A stretch of 64,000 bases of DNA from Gammaproteobacteria bacterium UBA5078 (GCA_002416505.1 DIAM01000012.1:62001-126000), one strand, 5' to 3'; positions 1 to 9,179 are shown, numbered from the stretch's first letter. Translations and numbers: made by a program. The notes: generated by a model from the sequence alone, not told the origin.

Positions 1-91
1 CACAGCTGATATTAGCGCTGCTCACGATCGCCAGTAGTTCGCGATCGTGGGCGGCGCCTTCGCCGAGGTCGGCGTTTAGGTCGATTTGCAT
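1..91 (-). CDS. pxpA: 5-oxoprolinase subunit A, LamB/YcsF family (partial, 5' end only)
   Basis: Reading the minus strand from an ATG at 91 to the window edge gives about 30 residues beginning MQIDLNADLGEG and continuing through a DRELLAIVSSANISC stretch. This N-terminal signature belongs to the LamB/YcsF family, whose characterised member PxpA works with PxpB and PxpC to cleave 5-oxoproline to glutamate with ATP. A purine-rich AAAGGG lies upstream of the ATG. The pxpB and pxpC genes lie on the same strand at 2564-4215, which supports the call although the rest of the gene is outside the window. An oppositely oriented gene separates it from them. Confidence 0.85.
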   Translation of the reverse strand, partial: MQIDLNADLGEGAAHDRELLAIVSSANISC

Positions 92-295
92 CAGTTTTTC
101 CCTTTGGAGTTAGCCAAGAGGATAGTCGAAAAACCATGGCGACTCCATGCAAAAGTGGCCAGTTTTTGCCCCAGAAACAATGGGATGGGGCTAGCCAGAG
201 TGCGCGTAACGCGTTCTAATAGCGCGCATTGTCGCAGCGCTACCGATGCTCGGTAGAAAGGGCGTTCGTACATTGCTTTGCGCATGGGAGTTGGA

Positions 296-2551
296 ATGTT
301 AAAGAAGTTCTCCACACAGTGTTTTCTCGGCATGGCCACACTAATGAGCGGGCTGTCGAGCGTGAGTTTTGCGCAAGCGACTTTCGTGAGCATTCCCGAG
401 GCATTGCAGGGTTTCTACACGCTGGAAATGGTCAATGCGACGCCCTTGTCGCCGATTCGGAATACGAGCTCCACGAACTCTGCAGACGATGTGTTGCTCT
501 ATGTCACGGGTTATGGCGAGCTATGTACTAAGAACAAGAACTCTGGTGACGTGGATCTACTCGCCAGTGCGCCATCCTTGCAGGGGGGTGCATTCGGCAT
601 CGTGCGTTGGGACGTTCCGAGCTTGGACTTGAGCTTGTCGCTCAATATTAATCAAATTCCCTTCGCCGGTTTCGACTTGCAGTCTAATTCGGGTGGAGCA
701 TATGGTCGACTAACTGGCAATGCACCCGCCTTTGACAATGGAAGTTGTGGCTCGCCACCGTTCAATACTAGCCTTTCCAACACGCTGTTCAATTTAGCCG
801 AGTCCACTTACCCAAAAATCTTTCCAAACTCCTCTTTTAGCTTTAATCAAATTGGCAGTGGCTATGATGTGTTTCGTCACTATCCGAGCACTGATACCTA
901 TCTGGCTATACGCGATGGTGTAGCGTATGCCCGCGGTGGTGATTTTGGCGACAAATTTATCGTAATGGGCGAGGTGGACGATTTAATCGATGACATCAAT
1001 ACGATGCTGGTGCCGAATCGCATTCCCGCATTTTACCAAGGCACTTATCTTCTCGAGCTCACAGAGACTCAGCCATTTTCGCCTCTGGCCGATGGTACGG
1101 AGCTTAACCTTGTCGTGACGAAGACGGGACAGCTGTGTGTAGGGGAGTTGGCTCTCTCGTTTCCTATCGTAAACAGTACCAATACCACCGCGACCTGGAA
1201 TAATAGCAATGGCAACTTGCGCTACACGGTTGACCTAACGCGAGACGACGACCCCGCCACGTTCGACGAAAATATCGCGACGGGCGAGTTCTCCTTCCAA
1301 TCTATAGGGGGCACGACTTACGGTCTGTTTGCTGGCGACAAGACCTCGCTGGCAACCGAGTGTTCGGGCGCGCAAGGCGCCGACCCAGATCTCAGCAATA
1401 TCAATACCCTGTTCAGCTCGATCGAGCAGAAGTATCCAACGGTTTTCCCGGCGGGCCCACAAACCTATAACCAGAAGCTCGATGGTTATACCTACCGCTA
1501 CTATTTCGATAGTCAGGTGTTCGTTTTGGTGAAAGAAGGCATCGTCTACCTAAATGGGGGCGAGTTCGGCAACAATGAAGAACCTGTGCCATATGGCACC
1601 TTGACGAATATCCTAGCCATTCTCAATAACACTCCCCTAACCGCCACCGTGCCCGCGAGTTCCAGAGGCACCTACGCGATGAGTTTTTCATCCTCGACGC
1701 TGTTTTCGCCATTCAGCGATGGTACTGCCGCGCAAGTAGTGTTGGATGCTCTGGGTAACTTATGCCTCGACGGCGTACCACTTGGGAAACCCTTCGCTCG
1801 CCAATCTAGCCCAAATCTCGCTATCTGGGAGGATGCCAAAATAGGCCTGAGTTTCGGCCTCGACTTGAGCACTCTCTCGGCCACAGAGATGAGCCTGAGT
1901 GTGGGTTCCGCTACCGGGATCGCATTCTCGACTCTGTCGGGAGAGCGGACGAGTCTTCAGTCTACCTGTGGGGGCAATGTAGTCACTGATCTCACCTTAG
2001 CGAATCAGCTATTTGTTCTAGCCGAACAAAACTATGCCGACTTGTTCCCAGCGAGCTCTCTGTCCTTTAGCCAGTCGAATGGCATAGTGATTTTTCGACA
2101 TTATCCTTCCACGGGTATGACCCTTCTTGTCGAGGGCGAGACCGTCTCAGTGATGGGCGGTGCCTATGGCGCTGCTCTTGTGCCAGTCGGCCAGTTGAGC
2201 GCTTTGATTGCACAGATCACCAAGGAGAGCACACCCGCGGCTGCGATCTACGACCTGAGTATTACCGGTACGGGGACAGTGACTACGCTGAACACCATCA
2301 TCCGCCCGACAGTCGAAATTAAGCAAAATGGAGTTGAACTCCCTGACAGCGCGGACTCCTCTATATTAGAAACATTCGTGAGGACTAGTTTCGCGGGCAC
2401 GCTACCTAGAATCGATTCGATTGCTGTTTCTTCGATTGTCAGTACGAGTACGCAGCTAGTGTTTAACGCTACCGTGAGCAATTCGACCACCATCGGAAGC
2501 ACAACGACGACGCGTACCTATAATTTGCTTTATACGTTTAACAAACGCTAA
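296..2551 (+). CDS. secreted protein with three tandem ~220-residue repeats, function unknown
   Basis: I prefer the ATG at 296 because GGGAG lies just upstream and because it gives a clean signal peptide (MLKKFSTQCFLGMATLMSGL, predicted cleavage after SFA). Upstream in-frame starts (TTG 278, ATG 284) would add only a few residues. The mature protein of about 730 residues is three copies of one unit. Each opens with a G-x-Y strand followed by an FSP (or LSP) turn, continues with a G-x-LC motif, and closes with an NxLFxLAExxY-x-LFP helix, then FRHYPST (or a variant), then a GGxFG turn. A Ser/Thr-rich tail of about 100 residues differs from the repeats. I recognise the repeat as resembling domains in exported proteins of environmental proteobacteria but know no function. 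It runs opposite to pxp genes on both sides, which suggests a later insertion. Confidence 0.8.
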   Translation: MLKKFSTQCFLGMATLMSGLSSVSFAQATFVSIPEALQGFYTLEMVNATPLSPIRNTSSTNSADDVLLYVTGYGELCTKNKNSGDVDLLASAPSLQGGAFGIVRWDVPSLDLSLSLNINQIPFAGFDLQSNSGGAYGRLTGNAPAFDNGSCGSPPFNTSLSNTLFNLAESTYPKIFPNSSFSFNQIGSGYDVFRHYPSTDTYLAIRDGVAYARGGDFGDKFIVMGEVDDLIDDINTMLVPNRIPAFYQGTYLLELTETQPFSPLADGTELNLVVTKTGQLCVGELALSFPIVNSTNTTATWNNSNGNLRYTVDLTRDDDPATFDENIATGEFSFQSIGGTTYGLFAGDKTSLATECSGAQGADPDLSNINTLFSSIEQKYPTVFPAGPQTYNQKLDGYTYRYYFDSQVFVLVKEGIVYLNGGEFGNNEEPVPYGTLTNILAILNNTPLTATVPASSRGTYAMSFSSSTLFSPFSDGTAAQVVLDALGNLCLDGVPLGKPFARQSSPNLAIWEDAKIGLSFGLDLSTLSATEMSLSVGSATGIAFSTLSGERTSLQSTCGGNVVTDLTLANQLFVLAEQNYADLFPASSLSFSQSNGIVIFRHYPSTGMTLLVEGETVSVMGGAYGAALVPVGQLSALIAQITKESTPAAAIYDLSITGTGTVTTLNTIIRPTVEIKQNGVELPDSADSSILETFVRTSFAGTLPRIDSIAVSSIVSTSTQLVFNATVSNSTTIGSTTTTRTYNLLYTFNKR

Positions 2552-2563
2552 GCGTACAGAGCC

Positions 2564-3523
2564 TTATTCGTTGCCCGAAAGTGACGCCTTGAGTCTGTCG
2601 AGGTAGCGCAGCTGACGCTCACGCGCCTGCGCCGCGACGGCGTGGGTCACAGGTTGGAAATAAACCGAGGTCAGTGGTGGTAAGTGCGCCAATTGCCATA
2701 GATCGGCCTTGATGACGCTGGCGATTCTCGGATACCCCCCGATAGTCTGCGCATCGTTAGATAGCACGATGGGCAGACCATCGGGAGGTACTTGCACATC
2801 CCCTGGTAATACCCCCGCGGAGAGCAGGCTAAGTGGCTGTTGGAGTGTAAGGGCTTGCCCGTTCAGGCGCAGGCCCATGCGAGAACTCTGATGACTGATG
2901 CCCCAGGGCTGCATCCAGAAGCGCTGCACCGCCTCGGCCGTGAACGCGTCATAGTCAGGCCCTGGCATGGCGCGCAAAACATGGGAGGGCGCGAGTGGCC
3001 TGATGCCAAATGGAATCTTTGCCGGTGGACTGAAGAAGCGTCCTATCGGCAATGCATCGCCTGTCTGCAGCGCGCGCCCATGAAGTCCGCCGAAACCCGT
3101 CGCTAAGTCGGTGCTACGCGAGCCGAGCACGACTGGCACGTCGATGCCACCGGAGACGGCCACATAGGCTCTGGCGCCCGGAATCGAGGAGCGTTGCAGG
3201 GTGATTTGCATGCCCGCCTTTAGCGCTATTGCTTGGCCGGGAATAATGGTCTTTAGCGCCGCCGATGCCTTGCCCGTGGAGATTGTCGTGTTGAAGTCGA
3301 CTCCGGTAAGCACCACCGTACAGTCTTGATGGAAGGCTAGCTGCAAGGGGCCAACTGTCAGCTCCAGCACAGCGGCATTGAGGTCATTACCTAGGAGCAG
3401 ATTGGCCTGCTGCGTTGCGACGGGATCCATGACGCCGGACTGACCGACGCCGAGATGACGAAAACCGAAGCGCCCTAAGTCTTGCACACTTGTGAACGGC
3501 CCGCAGCGTAGCACCTCGATCAT
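2564..3523 (-). CDS. pxpC: 5-oxoprolinase subunit C
   Basis: This 319-residue cytoplasmic protein is of the biotin-dependent carboxyltransferase-like (KipA/AHS2) family. The diagnostic opening is present: IEVLRCGPFTSVQDLGR, then GVGQSGVMDP and ANLLLGN near residues 25-45. PxpC pairs with PxpB for ATP-dependent ring opening of 5-oxoproline. The ATG at 3523 overlaps the TGA of pxpB by four bases, so the two are translationally coupled. It ends 12 bases from the convergent repeat-protein gene. Length and motifs are normal for the family. Confidence 0.92.
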   Translation of the reverse strand: MIEVLRCGPFTSVQDLGRFGFRHLGVGQSGVMDPVATQQANLLLGNDLNAAVLELTVGPLQLAFHQDCTVVLTGVDFNTTISTGKASAALKTIIPGQAIALKAGMQITLQRSSIPGARAYVAVSGGIDVPVVLGSRSTDLATGFGGLHGRALQTGDALPIGRFFSPPAKIPFGIRPLAPSHVLRAMPGPDYDAFTAEAVQRFWMQPWGISHQSSRMGLRLNGQALTLQQPLSLLSAGVLPGDVQVPPDGLPIVLSNDAQTIGGYPRIASVIKADLWQLAHLPPLTSVYFQPVTHAVAAQARERQLRYLDRLKASLSGNE

Positions 3524-4215
3524 AGCGCCTCCTCGAGTATCACGAAGCGCACACTATCACCCGTCAGGAGTAAGGAGGGATGCTCCGATTGCGGGTCGAA
3601 CATGCGGGTCTCGGTATGACCAATGATGTGCCAACCGCCGGGGGAATTGGTGGGGTAGACCGCGGTCTGCGAGCCGGCGATTGCGACGGAGCCAGCTGGG
3701 ACGCTAAGCCGTGGCGTGGATAGCCTTGGCAGCTCTAGGGCGGGGTCTAGCCCGCCTAGGTAGGCGAAACCGGGCTGAAAGCCTAAGCAGTAGACCCTAT
3801 AGACTGTCCTGCTATGCAGGCTGATAAAGCGCTCTTTTGAAATGCCGCATTGGGCCGCGGCAGCCTCTAGATCGGGTCCGTTAACGCCACCATATGTTAC
3901 GGGTATCTCGAGTAGCCGTCCCGGCACATCCTTCTCTGGCAATTGTGGCCAGTGCGTCAGCACTAGGTCGCGAAGCGTGTTAAGCAAGGTCTTTCGAGAG
4001 GCTCGCAGTAGCAGGTTGCCCATGCCGGGTACGATCTCGATAAGGCCCAGAGAGTCGCGTTGGGACTCTAGCCAGTAAGTAAGTTGCCAGAGCTTCTGTT
4101 GGGTTGGCAAGGCAGGCTGTTGCGCCGCGGACGGCGTGAACAGGAACAGCAGGGCGTCCTCACCCAATTGAGTAACGCGAATTTCGGCTGCTACGCTGTC
4201 GGCATCTGAGTTCAT
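3520..4215 (-). CDS. pxpB: 5-oxoprolinase subunit B
   Basis: KipI/AHS1-family protein, first gene of the pxpB-pxpC pair. Family hallmarks are visible: PVTYGG then GPDLE, GFQPGFAYLGG, and the block from RLSTPRLSVPAGSVAIAG through SPGGWHIIGHT. With PxpC and PxpA it forms the prokaryotic 5-oxoprolinase. I place the start at ATG 4215, giving 231 residues, which is the usual length. The frame stays open to an ATG at 4296, but that would add a 27-residue Cys-rich leader unlike the family. No strong ribosome binding site distinguishes the two, so the start is uncertain. Confidence 0.9.
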   Translation of the reverse strand: MNSDADSVAAEIRVTQLGEDALLFLFTPSAAQQPALPTQQKLWQLTYWLESQRDSLGLIEIVPGMGNLLLRASRKTLLNTLRDLVLTHWPQLPEKDVPGRLLEIPVTYGGVNGPDLEAAAAQCGISKERFISLHSRTVYRVYCLGFQPGFAYLGGLDPALELPRLSTPRLSVPAGSVAIAGSQTAVYPTNSPGGWHIIGHTETRMFDPQSEHPSLLLTGDSVRFVILEEAL

Positions 4216-4387
4216 GACTGTTAATCTATAGCAGCCTCGCGCAGATTGCCAATCTTGGCCACACACGCATCTCTCATACATCGATTCAGCCGCCATTCAT
4301 GCAAACTAAGCGCATAATGGCGACGACTAATCTCACAATTCGAAGCGTATTCGCTCAAACCAGAACAACCTTACAAGGAGTTTAGAC

Positions 4388-5104
4388 ATGAAGTTATTGA
4401 CCAGCCCCTTATTCGCACTTTGCGTTGGATTGATTGCATTGCCTGCCAGCGCCCAAGACATCAATCTGCTGCCCGAGGGCCAAACCCTCATCACTCTGTC
4501 GGTAACCGAGCGAGTCAGCGTCGAGCAAGATACCCTCATTGCCACACTGCGCATCGAACGGCAGAACCGTAATGCTCAGACATTGCAGAGAGAGATCAAC
4601 GCGGCGATGGAGGAGGCGCTCAACGAGTCCGGGCCCGTGGCGAGCGTGAAGGTCTCTACTGGTTACTATTCGGTCTACCAGAGCAATGCCGCGCCGCAAG
4701 GTGGGCGTCCTGATCAAATCTGGCAAGGCGCCCAGTCCATCACCTTGGAGGGCAAGGACGCGCAGAGCCTATTGGAGCTAGCGGGTGAGATTCAGGGCAT
4801 GGGCTTCGTGATGAATAATCTGAGCTATACCCTGAGTACCGAACGCGCCGACGAGGTGCGCGATGGCCTCATGGAGAGTGCAATATCCAGGGCCCGCGCC
4901 AACGCAGAGCGTGCGGCCCATGCGATGGGCAAGACCGAGGTCGACATCGCGACCCTCGACATCGATGCGGCCCTTGGCTATTCGCAACCCGTAATGATGG
5001 CGCGGGGCATGGCCATGGACTCGATGGAGAAGGCCAGCCCTGTGGCCGAGGCTGGGGAGTCTGAGGTCTCTTTAACCGTGCGCATACAGGCAGTGGCAAA
5101 ATAG
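4388..5104 (+). CDS. SIMPL domain (DUF541) periplasmic protein
   Basis: This 238-residue protein has a signal peptide (MKLLTSPLFALCVGLIALPASA, cleaved before QD) and an AAGGAG ribosome binding site about 9 bases upstream. The body matches the SIMPL/DUF541 pattern: an early TLSVTERVSVEQD strand, an NAQTLQREINAAMEEAL helix, a YYSVYQ strand and a late RARANAERAAHAMG helix followed by the GYSQP turn. Family members are periplasmic or outer-membrane-associated and have been linked to stress and oxidative protection, but the biochemical role is unclear. It is divergent from pxpB and appears to be a single-gene unit. Confidence 0.85.
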   Translation: MKLLTSPLFALCVGLIALPASAQDINLLPEGQTLITLSVTERVSVEQDTLIATLRIERQNRNAQTLQREINAAMEEALNESGPVASVKVSTGYYSVYQSNAAPQGGRPDQIWQGAQSITLEGKDAQSLLELAGEIQGMGFVMNNLSYTLSTERADEVRDGLMESAISRARANAERAAHAMGKTEVDIATLDIDAALGYSQPVMMARGMAMDSMEKASPVAEAGESEVSLTVRIQAVAK

Positions 5105-5384
5105 AGCAGGGCGAAGCAGAATGCGTCTAAGCTGCGACGCTTATTCGTATTGTCTAGCGCTGGCTTCGATCGTTTAGTATTACGGAAATTAAGAGGACGG
5201 CGATCGAGTTCCTGCCAATAGCAGGGCGGCATTCAGTCAGGGGATCATTTAACTGGTCAAGGTTCGGTTTTGGGGTTAGTTTCTGTTCTACCTAGACACG
5301 TCTCGTAAACAGCTGCGTAGTTTATAGCGACGCAAGCACACCAGACCATTACCTGCCTATAGAAAACATCAGAGGAGAAGAGAG

Positions 5385-6047
5385 ATGAAAGACGTTGAAG
5401 AGAATATGTTAGGGCGTCGTGCCCTGCTCACAGGAATGAGCGTGGCGGCAGTAGCCGGCATCGCAGCGAGTGCCAGCTCGGCTTCCGCACAGAGTGGCAC
5501 TGGGGCTGTAGACCACGCGCCGCATCCAAAGGACGCATGGCTGGCCGAAATGCCTGGCAGGCATAAGGTCTTTGTGGATTCTTCGACCATGCAAGGGGGA
5601 GGGACGGCCTTGTGGGGGGCGGGTAATATTCTCGATGCTCACATTAGCGAGTACGATGGACAAGCATCTGACTATGCCATGGTGGTCTGCTTCCGCCACA
5701 TGTCCACTGCCTATGGTTTCGATGACGCCCTCTGGGCCAAGTATGGCTCCCTTCTCATGCGCAACACCGACCCGGTGCCAACTGCCAACCCATTGAATAC
5801 TGCAAGTGGCAGAAGTGGTGGACACTCCATTGGTTCCGTAGTGGAAAAAGGTGTCCATTTCGCAGTATGTGGCCGCGCGAGTAGGCGCCAGGCAGAGGCC
5901 ATCGCCGGTGCCACGGGGCAGACGGCCGATGCGGTGTTCGCGGAGCTGCAGGCGGGCCTGATTCCCAATGGGCACATGGTGCCCGCTGGCGTGATCGCGG
6001 CGACGCGTGCCCAAGAGTTTGGATATAGCTTCTTATATGGGGAGTAG
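5385..6047 (+). CDS. exported DsrE-like protein
   Basis: A 220-residue protein with a twin-arginine-like leader (GRRALLTG at about residues 10-17, then an Ala-rich hydrophobic stretch ending SASAQ), so probably exported by Tat. The mature part resembles DsrE/DsrF-type folds: an early VDS strand, an LDAHISEY helix, a YAMVVCFRHMSTAYGF strand-loop, FAVCGRASRRQAEAIAG with a Cys, and a closing GVIAATRAQEFGYSFLYG. Such proteins are commonly called intracellular sulfur oxidation proteins, but exported relatives have no settled function. The ribosome binding site AGAGGAGAAG lies directly before the ATG. The family call is moderate; I infer no substrate. Confidence 0.6.
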   Translation: MKDVEENMLGRRALLTGMSVAAVAGIAASASSASAQSGTGAVDHAPHPKDAWLAEMPGRHKVFVDSSTMQGGGTALWGAGNILDAHISEYDGQASDYAMVVCFRHMSTAYGFDDALWAKYGSLLMRNTDPVPTANPLNTASGRSGGHSIGSVVEKGVHFAVCGRASRRQAEAIAGATGQTADAVFAELQAGLIPNGHMVPAGVIAATRAQEFGYSFLYGE

Positions 6048-6149
6048 GTCCGGAGCTTAAGGAAGGGCAGCGGCCCGCGCTTACCAGTAGGGGTGCGGGA
6101 CGCTGCTGCAACTAAAATGTGAGGGATAGACTCGGAATGTCCTCGACTT

Positions 6150-7274
6150 TTATTTGAATGGATCGCCGAAGCTGGGATTATTAAGAAACTCCTCATCCGT
6201 CAGAGAGTTTAGAAATTCCACAACATCTGCCAACTCCTGATCACTGATTTCGAAACCCACGATGAACTGGCTGCGCAATGGGCTCGGTGAGGCGCCATTG
6301 GCCACAGCCAAGCCTTGCAGTGCATAGTGTTGGGTTATTACCTCTTCGAGTGTCGCGATAGAGCCGTCATGCATATAGGGGGCTGTTTGTGCGACATTCA
6401 ATAGCGTAGGAGTACGGAACTTGCCTTCGTCTCGCGGGTCGTCCGTCACTTCTCTGATCCCCATGTTGGACAGAGGATAAGCTCCCTTGTTATCGAGATT
6501 GAAAAGCCCCGTGTTATGAAATCCCTGTTCAGGGAACGCAAGTCTAGAATGCACCATATTGTCGGTGAAGCTGATGCCGCCATGGCAGTGATAGCATTCA
6601 AGACGCTCGCCGAAGAATAGGTCTTCCCCTCGTTTCGCCGAAGCGGAGATCGCGTCTGGCTCATCGTTATACTTGTAACGGTAATAGGGAGCGTTGAAGG
6701 AGAGCAGGCTGCGCTCAAAGGACGCAATCGCTTTGGTAATACTATCTAGAGTGATGGCGCCATCATCGCCAGGGAAGGCTGCATTGAACATGGCGACGTA
6801 GCGCTTGTCCTCGCTGAGCCGCTCAAGCAACAGATCTTCTTTGCCTTCCATGCCCAGCTCGATAGGATGAGAACCGAATATCGGGACTAAGGCCTGAGTC
6901 TCTAGCGCCGTCATTAGCGGGTTCGCCCAGGTTAGTACGGGTAAATAGGCTATGTTGACGAGTGCCATGCTGCTGCGCGCTCCAACGAGCCCATTGATAC
7001 CTGGTGATAAGGCATTGCCATCGGTAAAGGATTTGTCTTGCTCGTGACAGGTGGCGCAGGACATGGATTGATCTGCGGACAGCTTCTTATCATAGAAAAG
7101 ATGCCGTCCCAGCTCCACCTTCGCGGTGGACATGGGGTTGTCTTCTGGTACGCGGGGCGTGGGTACCCATGCAGGTACTTGCCATTGGTAAGTCTCCTGT
7201 GCGAATAGGTGATGCTGCGTTCCGATAGCGCACAGGAGAAAGCCTAGGCCTGTTGCTAGCAATCGCGTTTTCAT
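6150..7274 (-). CDS. mbnH: di-heme enzyme of the MbnH/MauG family
   Basis: The product is 374 residues with a signal peptide ending FAQ. It has two c-type heme motifs, CATCH at about residues 73-77 and CYHCH at about 227-231, in a bacterial di-heme cytochrome c peroxidase/MauG fold. Its start ATG at 7274 overlaps the stop of the MbnP gene (ATGA), so the two are coupled. MbnH enzymes characterised in methanotrophs use a bis-Fe(IV)-type state to convert a tryptophan of partner MbnP to kynurenine, which creates a copper site. Partner, order and motifs match that pair. No methanobactin precursor or biosynthesis genes are nearby, so this is a stand-alone pair. Confidence 0.85.
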   Translation of the reverse strand: MKTRLLATGLGFLLCAIGTQHHLFAQETYQWQVPAWVPTPRVPEDNPMSTAKVELGRHLFYDKKLSADQSMSCATCHEQDKSFTDGNALSPGINGLVGARSSMALVNIAYLPVLTWANPLMTALETQALVPIFGSHPIELGMEGKEDLLLERLSEDKRYVAMFNAAFPGDDGAITLDSITKAIASFERSLLSFNAPYYRYKYNDEPDAISASAKRGEDLFFGERLECYHCHGGISFTDNMVHSRLAFPEQGFHNTGLFNLDNKGAYPLSNMGIREVTDDPRDEGKFRTPTLLNVAQTAPYMHDGSIATLEEVITQHYALQGLAVANGASPSPLRSQFIVGFEISDQELADVVEFLNSLTDEEFLNNPSFGDPFK

Positions 7275-8236
7275 TGGCGATGGAACAGCTGTTGGGAGTT
7301 CGCGGGTTGGCCGTCGAATGCGAAACCAAAAGCGGGGAGTATTTGCGCACACTCCGGATCACGAATGCCAGACATGCAGCCGGGCGCAGTTTCATCGGTG
7401 TTCACATCGACGTTCGTGTTCTTCAATAGAGCGCCGATATCCGCGACAATCTTGTGTTGATTGCTATCAAATTCGTCGAAGTTTACCTTGACCTGGTTCG
7501 GGTTCATGCACTCACTGATCGGGGCATTAGTCCGTGACTCGGCGGCGCAGCCAGTGCTGCCGATATGGACCGAGAAGCCAGCGGCTTCCTCTTCCTCACC
7601 ACTACCTCTGCGCATCATGCCACCGCTAGCTGCACTAGCTGCCGGCTTCATCATGGCGCTCATAGCTTTGCCTTGTCCTGGTGCAGGTACAGGGCGCCCA
7701 GAGCTAGCCATGTCTACTTTGAAGAAGCGATGTCCCCCTTGCCAATTCCAGAACATGGCGCTGAGGTTGAGAGGTGATGGAGCAAGCAGTATGTCCTCGT
7801 GATTCAATTCGAAGGGTAAACCCATCGTGAACTCAATGCCCGTATACTGACCGTCGGCGATCACGCCGTCGATAGTGGCATTGATCGCGGAGTTGCCGTT
7901 CTGACAAGGACCAGATCCGTCTTCGAAATCGAGCAGTACAATGTCTTGATACTGCCATATGCCGTCTTGATCGAGTTCTAGCGGGGTCGCGATGCCATTT
8001 TCATCTAACAACGCTACTTTGGAGATAAAGAACCTAAAATCGGACGGCGTAATTGTTGAGCCAGTGGTTCCGATTCCAGAATACTCTTTTCCGCATGCAA
8101 ACTCTTGCCCCGAAATTTGCGCACTAAACTCGATCTGAACTCGTTGGTCGGCGAAAACAGTAGAGCTGAAGCAGCAACCGGTCATAGCTAGAATGAAAGG
8201 CGTGAGAGCTTTAGTGCGATAGTTAAATTTTGACAT
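7271..8236 (-). CDS. mbnP: MbnP-like copper-binding protein (metallo-mystery pair four-Cys protein)
   Basis: I choose ATG 8236, which has AGGG 8 bases upstream; the frame stays open to 8299 without a better start. The 321-residue protein has a signal peptide (cleavage near VFAD; an alternative lipobox MTGC precedes it). Family features are VQIEFSAQISGQEFACG, a PSDFRFFIS strand, VALLDENG, GIWQYQD, FWNWQGGHRFFKVD, HIGSTGC and the late paired Cys (PGC...PEC). Trp94, Trp163 and Trp165 are candidate targets for kynurenine formation by the adjacent MbnH. Unusually, residues of about 179-219 form a Met/Ala/Gly-rich insertion ending in an acidic run (GEEEE), between the GGHRFFKVD and HIGSTGC blocks that I expect to be close together. 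Confidence 0.82.
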   Translation of the reverse strand: MSKFNYRTKALTPFILAMTGCCFSSTVFADQRVQIEFSAQISGQEFACGKEYSGIGTTGSTITPSDFRFFISKVALLDENGIATPLELDQDGIWQYQDIVLLDFEDGSGPCQNGNSAINATIDGVIADGQYTGIEFTMGLPFELNHEDILLAPSPLNLSAMFWNWQGGHRFFKVDMASSGRPVPAPGQGKAMSAMMKPAASAASGGMMRRGSGEEEEAAGFSVHIGSTGCAAESRTNAPISECMNPNQVKVNFDEFDSNQHKIVADIGALLKNTNVDVNTDETAPGCMSGIRDPECAQILPAFGFAFDGQPANSQQLFHRQ

Positions 8237-8414
8237 TTTGCTAGCCCTGATCATAAGAATATGCTGATCATAGTAATCCACTTGATACCTTTGGCACATG
8301 CGACAAATCGTCTCATCACCGACAGGGCAAGCTTCGTGAACGAAGAGGGGGAGGTACTTTGAATTGTTCAGGTACAGGCGGTGGCTAAATGCGCATTAGT
8401 ACAGTGCTATTGAA

Positions 8415-8454
8415 TAAAAAAAACGGCCCGACATGGTGCTGCTATGCCGGGCCG
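8415..8454 (-). terminator. intrinsic terminator of the DUF4136 lipoprotein gene
   Basis: A near-perfect stem (CGGCCCGACAT at 8424-8434 against ATGCCGGGCCG at 8444-8454) is bordered on the left by AATAAAAAAAA. Read on the minus strand this is a GC-rich hairpin followed by a U-run, located 20 bases after the stop at 8475. Confidence 0.85.
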
Positions 8455-8474
8455 CGACGAGGAGCCTGTAATTC

Positions 8475-9002
8475 TTAGTTGCGTGGATATTCCGAAAGTA
8501 GGTCGCGGAAGGTTGCCAGAAAGGCGGTGCTCGCCCCTTCCTCATGCATATATTCGCCAGGCTGCACCGTGTGAATGCGGCTGATGGTTCCCTCCCAGAC
8601 TATTTTTCCCCCTGCGCGTTCGCGCATACTGATATCGATATTGGCGATATAGCGAAGCTCAACAGTCATCGATTCCACCCGCATCAGGGGGTCGATATCC
8701 TGTTGTTCCGAGTCAAGGTTTACGTGTCGGTAGTTGAGATTGACGATGATATCGCCGCTGCCATCGTTGCGCACCATGCCCAGCTCTTGGAAGGCCGTAT
8801 CGAACTCCATAATGACGTAGTCCCGCATGAAGAAGGGTACGCCCGCGTCTTCGATAGCATAGCTTTGGTAGTTAGCATAATTGCCGGGACAACAGAGGGT
8901 TACGGTATTGCCGATGCGCGTGCCAGCGGTGCTGGAGCACGCGGTGAGAATCGTCAGGAACAACAGCGAACCGATCGCTTTGACAGGGTGTAGCTTAAAC
9001 AT
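8475..9002 (-). CDS. DUF4136-type lipoprotein
   Basis: A 175-residue lipoprotein: the signal peptide ends in the lipobox LTAC (Cys at about residue 22) followed by SSTAG. The rest fits the DUF4136 pattern: a YQSYAIED strand, an IMEFDTAFQELGM helix, a DIIVNLNYRHV strand, and a C-terminal helix (STAFLATFRDLLSEYP). Family members are outer-membrane-associated lipoproteins of unknown function. AAGGAG lies 8 bases before the ATG, and an AAGGCGGCC/GGCCACCTT hairpin sits just upstream of that ribosome binding site in the mRNA. It has its own terminator, so it is monocistronic. Confidence 0.72.
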   Translation of the reverse strand: MFKLHPVKAIGSLLFLTILTACSSTAGTRIGNTVTLCCPGNYANYQSYAIEDAGVPFFMRDYVIMEFDTAFQELGMVRNDGSGDIIVNLNYRHVNLDSEQQDIDPLMRVESMTVELRYIANIDISMRERAGGKIVWEGTISRIHTVQPGEYMHEEGASTAFLATFRDLLSEYPRN

Positions 9003-9179
9003 TGTAAATCTCCTTGGACAAGGTGGCCGGAAGGGCCGCCTTCACCAAGGTCAGTAGCCCTTGTGGGAGGGCTCAACGCTCGGCATCACTATAATGCACG
9101 TTCAAGGAGATGTTGTTCTTGATCAAGGTCAAGGAAATGGCGGCCCTTCATCAATGGCTTAGAGCCACGCTAATCCTCC

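Noticed and set aside
5409..6014. 201-residue antisense frame opposite the DsrE-like gene
   Set aside because: It lies entirely within a gene with a signal peptide and family motifs; the antisense product has no recognisable features.
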